From contig JARGSG010000028.1 in the NCBI GenBank assembly GCA_030374805.1, positions 558,001-622,000 on the forward strand: DNA of 64,000 bases, given 5' to 3'. Both the position numbers and the translations under genes were made by a program. Shown in pieces: positions 35,849 to 45,685 of the stretch (its first letter is position 1; every line of letters begins with the position of its first letter). The notes beneath the pieces are model-generated. The model did no database searches, was not told the origin of the DNA, and saw only the letters and a program-made list of their open reading frames with translations. Origin of the DNA: Gracilaria gracilis (Eukaryota; Rhodophyta; Florideophyceae; Gracilariales; Gracilariaceae).

Positions 35849-38387
35849 TCAGTGCGATGCTCTTCCCAGCAGCTTTGCTAACGTATGCACCATCCTCAGC
35901 GGTGCCAGCAGACTGTGTGCCATCGTCGGCACAATCGTATGTGTAAACGTCGAGCACAGCACTCCATCCACCGCAATGTCTCCATCCATAGTCTGCGGGT
36001 TGAACAAGCCGATTCCGTGCACCATGCGCACATCCACAACAATTTCTTCCGCTCCTTCGCCCACAAGCACTCGATGTCCACGTCGCGCCGCGCTTGCCAT
36101 CCTCAGCTTGCCGTCCAGGTAGATGTAGTGTCCGCGCGTCAGCTTCACGCTCTTCCCGCCCGACGTGGTCAGCTGCACGAACCGGTATGGAACGCCTGCA
36201 GAACGATGAGTGAACATGAACACATCGGAATACTGCTTGTCCCCGACCAACACCGAGTCCCCTATCTGCAGCTCGTCCATTCGCTTCGTCGAGCCGTCGG
36301 CTAATTGTACCGACGCTGATGCTGGGAAACATGCGTTACCGCCATCATCGTCGTCACTTTCATCACCATCATCATCATCTGCCAATTCCTCCACGCTTTC
36401 GCTCATGCCCTCCTCCGTCGGGGACACCGCTGTTTGCGAAGGCGCCAGCGGCGCCACAGTGGCACAAGTTTGCTGCATGTTTCCAAAGTCAGTGCGCGCC
36501 CCGATCTCGTCCACGAACGCCGGATTTGATTCAACGATGAGGCTGCTCTCCGTGATATTGCCCATATCGCCGCAGAAAGTCCCGGTTACGTTCCCTTTCG
36601 CATCGTTGTACCATGTACAAAGATTGATCCGTTCGTTTGTCACTGGATCGCGTTGAACGGGCCAGTATCCCGCAAATTCCATGCACATCTCGTTCACTGT
36701 TTCGAGACCGAAAGTTGTGTTGGGGCGCTTTGACGTGTCGTACAGACACGTCACCTGCAACTGGTCTCCTGGACGAATCTGCTTCGGAGGGTCGAATACG
36801 ATGTAATTCTGAAAGCTATCGCTCCAGAAGTTTACCTGAGTCGAACGCGAGACAGCAGAGAACAAACGGTGTTAAGCGCCTTGAGAATTGTAAGAGCATG
36901 GGTGATGGGTGACTGATTTTGATGCTTACCTTGTTCATAGACTCGATGAAAGTCCCGTTTTCACTAAACTTGTTGTTATATATTTCCATTCCAGTTGTGT
37001 GCATGTGCAAGAAGCTCGCAAAGTAATTGATTGGTCTGGAAAACTTTCTTGTGCAAGCGGATGTACATGAATGTTCATATTCAAACCCTTTCTGCACGGT
37101 CTCGTCAAAGCGACTGATGAAGATGTCCCCCATGAGAAGTGATCCCGCTTCATGCTGTCTCATGGTGTTTGTATAGAACAGCCTCACTCCGCTAGAGTCA
37201 AAAGTGCCGGGCCGTAAGTCAGGATTGTCATAGTGTGTTTCCAACACGAGGACATAGTTCTCGTTGTCCATAAGAATACCAGCTTCTTCTGGCAACACCA
37301 ACCTCTTCATTCCCTTCACATCTGCGATATCACATACAAGAGGAACGCAGGTCACGGATAAAAGAAACCACTCGTTAGCTAAGGAACGCCTGGGAAAGAT
37401 GACATATGAGAGTATACTTACATGCATAAATGAATGTGGCGCATTGAGCAAGATTGTTGCCTTGTGGTCCAGGAATCTCACTATTTCCCGTGTGCACTCG
37501 ACCGTAGATCGTGTGAGCTTAGCGTATTCTTCACTTCTGCACAGCCAAAAAGTCAAATGGTGAACCATAGCATTGTCAGTGGCATTCAAGATCGGTTCTG
37601 CGGCGACAATCATGCGCTGCTCTCCCGGTTCTAGTTTGATGACCTTGCTCGTGCACGCATATGTAGTAACTTTGTCGCTTGGTACCGTCCAGCCGGTCGC
37701 GGTGACACTAATGTTTCCGTCAACATCTTCCGGCAATGGCTTTTCGCCCATTCCAGCATCAGATGAGCCATCTTCCTCGTAAAGGATAATTCTCGTAGAG
37801 CTCCTTTGCGACCCGTGGTATGAAAACAGAGATCCATAGGCATAAATAACACTGTTGGGACCAGGGGGGATCTCTCTATCTTGATCATCGTGCGCTTCCA
37901 ATGAGCGCGAAACCTCCAAGATCATCTGTCCTTCTTCAGTGCTTCGCATACATGAAATCAACGTCCAGCTTCCATCGTTTTGACAATCGTCCGGAAGCGG
38001 AAAAGCAGAAGGTGCATCAGCAATAGATTCAATCAGAGGGAAGGCGTAGAAAGGAACGTAGCGATCAATGAACTCACACGTTGTGCTCTCTCCGCTTGAA
38101 AACTCTGCTGTGACAACGTCTGCGCCAAGCATTGAACCGCTCGTAGGTTCGGATATTCCCAGACCTATCCAATTTGAGGAATTCGTGATGATTTTGGAGT
38201 CATTGACAACAACGGCGAAAGAAGCGGTTGAGCTTTCCCTATCTATTGGAAAGAAAAAGTCAGCATTGTCGCTAAGGGAAACGGGACCGAATTCATAATC
38301 TTGAGAGAGGGTTAACGAGTTCACTTCATGAATTGCACACAATATCCAAAGGAGAAGCAAGCCAGGAATAAGAGAATTGACGATCAT
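35849..38387 (-). CDS. Secreted DOMON - copper type II monooxygenase - Hint fusion protein
   Basis: ATG at 38387. Exon 3 is 35849-36835, joined in phase 0 across a 94-base intron (36836-36929). A second intron at 37322-37417 (GTATAC..CGCAG) is likely; it gives 782 residues, against 814 if retained, and removes a segment foreign to the family. Order: signal peptide (1-24), DOMON domain (about 30-180), and the two dopamine-beta-monooxygenase-like copper domains with all ligands: HH at about 275, LETHYDNP at about 352, LHMHTTG at about 430 and Met in NEMCMEF near 504. An acidic linker leads to a hedgehog-type Hint domain (about 623-782), starting at CFPASA with a TRGH motif. The N-part should hydroxylate a small substrate outside the cell; the Hint part should cleave itself off (inference). 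Confidence 0.88.
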
Positions 38388-39097
38388 AGTTGTCCCGGTT
38401 GGAGAGACGTTTGTTACCAGTCTACCTGCGGAACACGATCAGAACTGAGTTGGTGGAAGAACAGCCGCTCCAGACGCAAACTAGAGAACTCAGAATAGAG
38501 CGACAACCGTTTCGTCTCACGTGCCAACTATCCTACGGAGAAGAAAAAGAAAAAAAAGAGCAGCAAAGTGGCGCTTGAAGCTCCATTTAAGTCCTTCGGT
38601 ATCATGCAAAGACAGGTGTCGAGTGCCATCCCGATCTGGATTCCGCTTGTCATCTCTTTGAACCCTGCTGTTAAGACAACTTTTATCGATATTCATCGAT
38701 GTACGCTTGCTGTATCTATGCACCTCGGTGCGCTACGAATAGAGGCCACTTCAACTCGAGAGGGATCAATGAACCGGAAACGCATCAATAGCACGCCAGC
38801 TCAACCACTTCCAAAACGTGTGGTTTAGAGATAGACAAGAAAATTCATGATGTTAACACCATCTGCCACACAGGGTTAAACAATTCGACCGTTTGAGATA
38901 TCATATTATGTGATTGTTTGTCTGCTTAGATGTTTATATTCTGAGCTTGCCAGACTGGAACTCACACATTAAATATACAAGATATAGATACCCAACTTCC
39001 TTCTTTTTACGGTGACAAGTATTTATTCTATCTCTTGTTTAGGAAACCCCTTGGGGTGAAGAGAGATTCTTCTCAAGGACGACATTTGCCCATAATT

Positions 39098-39166
39098 TCT
39101 CTCTCTCTCATTTATAGGTACATCTAGCTTAATTACAACTAAATGTAGTGCGTTTCTGGTTAACGT
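39098..39166 (-). repeat. Dispersed retrotransposon 3'-end repeat, copy of 15.78-15.84 kb
   Basis: From the TC run onward, about 60 bases are almost identical to 15780-15841: CATTTATAGG, ACATCTAGCTTAATTACAAC and TAAATGTAGTGCGTTTCTGG. One substitution was seen (G/T in TAGGCACAT versus TAGGTACAT). The match ends abruptly after GGTTAA, so only a 3' end inserted here. Confidence 0.88.
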
Positions 39167-39949
39167 TTTGTAAGGCAGAGATTGCTAGATTGCTACTTTG
39201 GTATCCATAGTACACCTCGCCAGCAGTGCCGTCCGGCAGTCTGGCAATGGAATGGGAACTATCTTCGGCTACAAGGGTTTACCGTTACACCGAAGGTGTC
39301 GGGGGTCAGCTTCCCAGGGCGCATTTGCAACCGTAAAACAGTTGATACTGACTGAGTCCCAAATTAAAACAAGGAAAAAACTTTCTGGCTACAGCTGCGA
39401 GTTGTTCAGAAACAAGGCGCAATTGTTATAAAAAAGAAAACCGTTTTAGATATATATACATAGCTGGTATCATACGGATGAGTAGAAAGACCCACATGCA
39501 TCACGTTAGAAGTGTTCCACCACCCGCCACATCATGAATCCAAAGGATACACATCAAAGAACAGCTGGCACATTCCAACTACGTGATTGGGCCAGCTAAT
39601 GCTGTTATTGCACGGGAAATGGCGTAATTCTCCGTCTTCACTAGCCTACTTCTTATCATGTTATTCCTGGTGTGAGGGGTGCTTGTCGAGAAAGATGTCT
39701 GAACATTGATGATTTTGTAAACCGTGGTGTAAAGGTATTGACTTGTCGATCACCATGATGGTTGCGAAAACAAGGGTGGTGAACAACGAAAATAAATGGT
39801 GCCCAGATAGTACTTGTTCCATTCGAACCAGTTCGAGATCGTGGCAAAAACAGGCTTTAAGATCCTGTTTAGCTTTTTGGCCCTATATCAGAGAGACAAA
39901 TACTATCAAAAAGGTTCTTTATCCCCATAAGATCAAGCTTGTCACTGCT

Positions 39950-40130
39950 ACCCTTGGTAGTGCAGTACAAATGTAAAACCCCCACGAACATTCTGACAGT
40001 TGCCTCTCGACGTGAAGAATTGCCGCCACCGGCAGGACGACGTTGTTACTCGTTGAGAGATGACCCGAAAATGGGCATAAAAGTTTCGTGGCCTTTTTAA
40101 GGAAAGAGACCTTTCTCTCATGATAGTCAA
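39950..40130 (+). mobile_element. LINE tail fragment (plus)
   Basis: Reads YKCKTPTNILTVASRREELP and PFLRKETFLS, similar in pattern to RCPLT.....REELP and FLxRE in the copies at 14-17 kb. Heavily diverged. Confidence 0.4.
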
Positions 40131-40257
40131 TTTGGCAAATACGAAGCTGACCTCCATATCAAAGAAGTAACAAGAAACAAGATAAATATAGAATGCTGTA
40201 AAATGCTGTCGCATGTAAGATGTTCCGGATGTTCGGAGGGAAGTAGCGAATCGTCAA

Positions 40258-40312
40258 TGTCTCCTTTCTCCCATTTATGAGTATTCTAGCCTGATTACAA
40301 AGTAGAACCGAC
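40258..40312 (-). repeat. Diverged retrotransposon 3'-end repeat
   Basis: CATTTATGAGTATTCTAGCC and GATTACAAAGTAG align with the 15.8 and 39.1 kb copies with many substitutions. An older member of the family. Confidence 0.5.
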
Positions 40313-40542
40313 TGTTTCTGTTGAAAGCAACACACACCTCTTCCAATTGAAACAAATGACCAGAAAGGCTCAAAAAAAGATAATCAGAACCAGCACAAAG
40401 CTGCAGGAGCGCGAGGTGTCTATTCATGATGCGGTTCTTTAGCGAAATAAAGGATCCAAACGGATGAAAGCATGCCGGTGTCCAAAATCGTTATTGGTTC
40501 CTTCGCTCAGGGTCTGGAAAGGTTGGTTTTCAGGAGAGAAGC

Positions 40543-40655
40543 AAAATGACACGGCCACAACAGTCAGTCGAGCATATCTACGTGAAATGTGCACCCGCTA
40601 AGATCCGATATGCGGCTAAAGGAAGTCGTTTGCCGTTGTACCCGGGGTGCTAAAC
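40543..40655 (+). mobile_element. LINE tail fragment (plus)
   Basis: Reads TRPQQSVEHIYVKCAPAKIR, the VEHxxxxC block of LINE reverse transcriptase ends, and stops soon after. Confidence 0.45.
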
Positions 40656-40904
40656 GATGTTAATTTAATTCATCTTGAGGTGACTAGAGTGAGACATATC
40701 TTTCGAAATCAAGTTGTGGTTCCGGTGGGCGTTATGTCAGTCGATAGCAAAGTAACAACGCCGCGAAATTCGAAAGCGTTGTTGTCCAACTTGCTGGCGA
40801 AGATTGAAATGGTGTGAGATTTAAAGAACCACGGGTTGCCCTATCATATGTACAACACACTCCATCTCTACATCCTCTTGGATCTTGTCTACTGGGGAAG
40901 AGGT

Positions 40905-40975
40905 TGATCATCAAATGCAGGCCAGGTGTTTTGAACGAGGTGGAACACTATGTTTTACCTCAGACTCCGACGTGA
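40905..40975 (+). mobile_element. LINE tail fragment (plus)
   Basis: Reads KCRPGVLNEVEHYVL, nearly the same as CRPGVLNDVE on the minus strand at 16.8 kb. The two are clearly related. Confidence 0.55.
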
Positions 40976-41704
40976 CTCACAACCGCCGACGATCTCCTAC
41001 CCCTCAATTTCAGGCGCGCGATCAATGGCTGTAAAGAAAGTTTCTTGAAGACAGAGCATGTGAATACTGTTGCCATCTCCCAACTTGGAAAGCTCAGCAC
41101 GTTTAGCCGGTGGAAGACCGCGACAATTGAGCTGAAGAAGACGAACTGACGACAGTTTTTCTGCTTTTTTGCACCGCCGTCGTCGTTTTTGGCCTCTGCA
41201 CGAGTCCCATCCGAACGCGTACTCATTTCGCCGAAACGGTATCGTTGTAATCGCAGATCGAGTTCACGCACACCGCGTGTAGGCGAGTAGCACGCATGTG
41301 TCTATTTTAAGATGTCCAAAAAGCACGTTGTCGAGACTATACCTTCTCTCCGAGGTCGAAAAGGGCTTCACGTGGAGCAGGTGACCTTTGTATTGGAAAG
41401 TGGCCGGAAAGAATGTGGGCTTACCTAATGAGAGAACGTTTCTTTCAGCAGAAAAAGTCTATGCTACGTTGCAATCAGTTAGGCTAAAATATTCATAGAG
41501 AGAGAGAGAGAGAGAGAGAGAAAGAAGTTACGCGAAGATACGTTGTCACCACTGCTGCTTGTTTGACACGCCATGCGACATAATATGTGCGGAGCGTAGG
41601 ACGTTATGGTGATACAAGAGAACTGTCTGTCACAGAATGTAGAATGGCCCACTACTAAGAACTCTTCTCAAAACTCTCTCTCCGACTGCTCTGATCTCTG
41701 CCTC

Positions 41705-42791
41705 CTAAGGCTTACCGTATTGATCCCTTGTTGGCAATCGGGAAACTTCCTCAACCAGTCTGGACCACAGCGGTGCGCCAACAGACCGGGCACCAACCTT
41801 ACCATCGAATCTAATAATCACAACCAGTATATCATCGCTGTCTTTCAAGCGTTTTTTCGCAACCTCACGCTCCGTCGAGAGCCATCGATTCCATTCCTCC
41901 TTTGCATATGGTTGCATTCTCCAGCTCCTACCAGGCACCTGTTCCACATCATCAGAGATGAAGGGTACAATTAACAGATTAGACTTTGATATTTCGTCTC
42001 GTAGCGGTTCGGCATCTTTCATGACTTGTGACACTTTTTCAACGCCTCCGGCCACCAAAGCAATCCGAGTCTTGCCACGCAGTTGTTTCAATTGCGTAAT
42101 CTTTCTTGTTACGGAATCTTCGATTCGCAAGTTACCAATCTGTGCACCACGGGACATTCGTTCCATTCGTCGGACGCCAGCTTTGCTTTCGAGCCGAAGT
42201 AAGAACGCAAACAGAGCAATGACACCCAAATTAATACTGACGTTGGGAACCTGATGAATACACGAAAGAAAAGAAACAGATCGTCAGCATGGGTGTCAAA
42301 AGATATTGCAGTGACATTGATACAAGGGTTACTGTGTTACGCACTGTTTCGCTGAGAGGCTGAACGCCTGACACGCCTGATAAGGCGGCAATGATACGTA
42401 AACCCGAGATGAAAGCTCCGACAGCGGCAGATGCCACCGAACCAGCATACACGAACATTCGGGCTTTTCTAAAAGGCGCCTCTGTTTCTTCTCTCAGACG
42501 AGTGAGTTGCGAATACTGCTTCGTAGCTTGGGTGTCTGATTTGCTCTTAGTGGCGTTAGGGATTGGGGGCGAAGTTTGTTCTGGCTCTGATGATGTTGTG
42601 GCGGTGATATCATTTGATTGCGTTTCGCTCCTGGGTTCCTGCTCTGATTGACACATTCTCCATCTTACTGCCTTAGAAGCCCGCAACGTACACAGAGACT
42701 TTCTGCTGGGCGAGATGCTGTGTGTGAAAAAAGACCTCGCACGGGTGCTGGGTGTTCCGCACGGGGATATGAAAGCCGATTCAACGGCCAT
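41705..42791 (-). CDS. LPA1-like (Low PSII Accumulation 1) thylakoid protein (2 exons)
   Basis: Exons 42345-42791 and 41705-42250, intron 94 bases (GTGCGT..ATCAG), phase 0, 330 residues. The ATG at 42791 gives MAVESAFISPC and a Ser/Arg-rich leader with Phe at 7, a likely plastid transit peptide. RLREETEAPFRKARMFVY leads into two membrane segments (about 110-132 and 150-170); the splice joins PLSET to VPNVSINLGVIALFAFLLR, which restores the conserved second helix. The soluble C-terminal part (LKQLRGKTRIALVAGG and following) is the LPA1 domain shared with cyanobacterial homologues. Plant LPA1 assists photosystem II assembly (D1); its TPR region is not present here, so the cyanobacterial-type form is meant. 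Confidence 0.85.
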
Positions 42792-43270
42792 GAGGGGCAC
42801 TTGACGCGCTCTGTAGTGATCTCAAAGTGTTTTTCTGAGGGCAATGTAAAAGATCAAGAAGAACGAAATAGCCAGTGGTGTATAGAAGGCAGCTGCATTC
42901 GTCGGCAATCGAGGTCCTTCGGCTTGAGATACACAAGTTGTGTTACACAACAATGTTGAGGTGAATTGAAATCTCACACCGTGTGTTTGGCCAAACCGTT
43001 TACTGCGTGGCGACTTTTTGCAACACACAAATTTTGGATGAAACTGCCACCTTGCACACACTGGCAGTGCAAATTGCACCCAAGTTTGTTCCTCTCGAAA
43101 AACACACGCGCGCCGTTCCACACGCCCCGTCGGAACATGGCCTTGAGGACACTGAGAAGTTCTCACCCGCGGCAGCGTTCAATCGCAAGTCGTTTCAATT
43201 CGTCCTCCTTCATAATCGGGGACACTGCACCCTTCTTGGGCTTCAGCACGCACGTATCCCCACGTTTTCC
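42792..43270. promoter_or_regulatory. Divergent promoter region, LPA1-like / unrecognised gene
   Basis: The gap may include the true 5' end of the next gene: the reading frame is open back to 42983 but begins with GTG there. No TATA box was recognised. Confidence 0.35.
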
Positions 43271-44227
43271 ATGCCATCCACTCAAGGACTGCCCATCGAC
43301 ACGTTCTTGAAAACTGTACCATGGCTCTCCCATTCTCACTGTTCGCCGCAATCTGCACAACATGGGACGAATAGTTGCAATGCTTGTACGAGCGTCAGCG
43401 CTAACTGTTGTGGCGTTGATGCAGATGCTAATCAGGGATTCATCACTGGGGTGGCTCGCTTCTACACCTCGGCCCATCAACTGGTTTTTTTCGCGCCAGT
43501 ATCGAATGAGACGGATGCTCTTTCCGATATTTCGGCCGTGATTGGTGTGGAACAAGGTAAGATTCGGCTCGTGTTACGTACGAGTGGGTCGACTGGTAAT
43601 GTGTGTATGACCATTGATGAAGCTCATATCATCGAAGCGGTGAAGACAAGTGTGGAACAAACCGTGCATATGATTCACTTTACGTTCCCTTTCGTGATTT
43701 TGGAGGTTCAAAGTCGAGCGACTGTTTTGGCTGATAGTTGTGATGCACGCACAGCAAGTGCGCGTGAACTGAAGAGGTTTGACAGCCTGAAAGAGGAGGT
43801 GAACAAGGTACGAGAGGGAAACATGGAGAAGAAAGCAAGAACGCCAGAAGAAGATGCGCAACAGAGCTCATCGGCATCAGCACCGCTTTCAGAGCAAAAG
43901 CCAAGCTTGGAAAACAAGGAAGGACTTGGATTGGAAGATGTGTTTATGAACGTGATATCGAAAGGAGCGCATTTGGTGATGCCGCCGTGCTATCCATACG
44001 CTGCAGGTAACGAAGTGAGTGATGGAGCGTGGAACAGTAGTGAGAAGCACATTGCATTTGCTGAAGCGTGCATGCAGCAGGAATCGGCGATTCGCGACGC
44101 TCTGAAGCAGGTGGATGCATGGGTTCACTTTGCAAGACGAAAACGAAGATCTGTGGAACAGAGCCCAACCAAGAATGGGGCAAAGACGCAGAGAACAAGC
44201 GAGCTTCTCAACATGGAGGGCAAATGA
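43271..44227 (+). CDS. Unrecognised protein
   Basis: 318 residues from the first in-frame ATG at 43271; the frame is open for 96 more codons upstream, so an upstream exon or start could be missing. The middle part (about 50-160) alternates hydrophobic strands (HQLVFFAPVS, KIRLVLRTSGSTGNVCMTID, HFTFPFVILEVQSRA), like a beta-rich domain. Then comes a charged coiled segment (RELKRFDSLKEEVNKVREG), a Ser/Gln-rich linker and a helical end with a basic patch (HFARRKRRS). No family is recognised. Its stop lies 18 bases from the H2A.Z stop on the other strand. Confidence 0.6.
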   Translation: MPSTQGLPIDTFLKTVPWLSHSHCSPQSAQHGTNSCNACTSVSANCCGVDADANQGFITGVARFYTSAHQLVFFAPVSNETDALSDISAVIGVEQGKIRLVLRTSGSTGNVCMTIDEAHIIEAVKTSVEQTVHMIHFTFPFVILEVQSRATVLADSCDARTASARELKRFDSLKEEVNKVREGNMEKKARTPEEDAQQSSSASAPLSEQKPSLENKEGLGLEDVFMNVISKGAHLVMPPCYPYAAGNEVSDGAWNSSEKHIAFAEACMQQESAIRDALKQVDAWVHFARRKRRSVEQSPTKNGAKTQRTSELLNMEGK

Positions 44228-44245
44228 TGGGCAAACGGGAATTAT

Positions 44246-44707
44246 TTATTCCATTTGTGAGCTTTTCTTGGAACCTTTCTTGAAGGTAAGGCTCTTGTGA
44301 ATATATGGAATGACGCCTCCTCCAGCGATGGTTGCCTGAACAAGGCAGTCAAGCTCCTCGTCACCGCGAATGGCAAGTTGCAAATGTCTAGGAGTGACTC
44401 GTTTGACCTTGAGATCCTTGCAAGCGTTTCCGGCAAGCTCCAGAACCTCTGCGGTGAGATACTCGAGTATGGCAGCAGAGTAGACTGCGGCAGTAGCTCC
44501 TACCCGCTCTTGACGGCTGACGCGGTTCTTGAGGTGGCGATGAATACGACCGACCGGGAACTGTAGGCCGGCGCGCGACGAACGAGAAATGACTTTCTTT
44601 GGTTCGGTAGATGAGGAAGTCTTGGCGTGCGTGCCGTTTGTGGTTGACTTGGTGTCCTTGGTGTCCTTGTCCTTGTCGTCGGCTGGGGCTGACTTCTTGG
44701 GAGCCAT
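44246..44707 (-). CDS. Histone H2A.Z variant
   Basis: 153 residues, single exon. From residue 42 the fold is typical H2[56 protein letters not shown] and [20 protein letters not shown], followed by YIHKSL. The [10 protein letters not shown] and GDEELD blocks with [10 protein letters not shown] separate H2A.Z from canonical H2A. The N-terminal tail is long (about 40 residues), with Lys/Asp repeats ([11 protein letters not shown]), and could host many acetylation sites. H2A.Z marks nucleosomes at promoters. It is head to head with the FAS1-Hint gene. Confidence 0.95.
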   Translation of the reverse strand: MAPKKSAPADDKDKDTKDTKSTTNGTHAKTSSSTEPKKVISRSSRAGLQFPVGRIHRHLKNRVSRQERVGATAAVYSAAILEYLTAEVLELAGNACKDLKVKRVTPRHLQLAIRGDEELDCLVQATIAGGGVIPYIHKSLTFKKGSKKSSQME

Positions 44708-45685
44708 TTGGTGCAGGCGAAAAGTTGGGGCGGGGCGCGGCGGTTTTTAAACAGCGCGCGGTGAGCGGTTTATGATGATCGGCTTCGCGAGGCGCGCGGG
44801 CAAGCAGTGGGCGTTTCGAGGCGTGTAGGGGACGAAGAACGACGGAGAGACGAGGGGTACGACAACGAACGATGTGATGTGGACGCTGAGGGTAGGAGAC
44901 GCGAACAAGACGCGAACTCAAGCGAGGAACGCAAGAAGCTCTCAGACGCGCGCGCGGATATGTATGTATCTAACAATGACGACCAAGGCGCGATGAGCAG
45001 CGTGCAGTGTGCAAACCGAAGAACAAAACAGCGGTTTTACTACGTTTGCGAAGCTTGCCAAGCGCGCCATTTTTTTTTCGAAGCGCGTCGCAAAAGTGGT
45101 GGGGGGGTACAAGCGGCCAGCGCAGCCACGCGTGCCACGCGGCCACGGCGGCGGCGTGGCCACGCGCGCGTGCGAGGCACCGGCGGTGAACGAGAGCAAC
45201 GCGCTGTGACGGCGCGTGACACGACGCGCGCTGAATTGGTGACACGTGTGAGCGCGTGCGCGACGCGGAGGTGCGGCGTGCGCGCGCGCGCGCGCATCGT
45301 GGCGCGGCGCGAGCCGACGGCGACGCGCAGCGCGCGCGCGCGTGCGCGCGTGCGCGCGTGAACAAACTTCGACGCGCGCGCGAGCACACGCCAAGCGAAA
45401 CGGTCGGCGCGCGCGCCGCGGCGCGCTGTAAAGCGCAAGCCGTGCGCGGCCCGTTACGCAAGCCGCCGTAACTTACGTGGGAGACGCGCTGCGGCGCCGC
45501 CCAGCTCCTCCGTGTGGCGCGCCACGCTCTGCGCCGCGCGCGCGCGCCGCGCTATAAAAGCGCGCCGTTTACCGTCAGCTGCCTATGCATACGGCGTAGC
45601 TGTGCCCCGCGTACTACTGCTTACCTCCTCCGTCCCGCCGCCTTTCGTCCCGGCTCTGCTTGCTGCCTGCCGCCTGCCGTTCGTC
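44708..45685. promoter_or_regulatory. Divergent GC-rich promoter, H2A.Z / FAS1-Hint, with TATA box
   Basis: About 980 bases, with CG-alternating stretches near 45280-45360 and 45390-45420. TATAAAA at 45553-45559 points to the FAS1-Hint gene, 127 bases before its ATG. A GTATGTATCT element lies near 44962. The many long frames here come from composition. Confidence 0.55.

Larger units (their letters stand above)
38388..41704. other. 3.3-kb retrotransposon-rich gap
   Basis: No intact gene. It contains several short LINE tail fragments and 3'-end repeats (next entries), a GA microsatellite at 41496-41522, and low-complexity AT-rich DNA. Confidence 0.6.
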
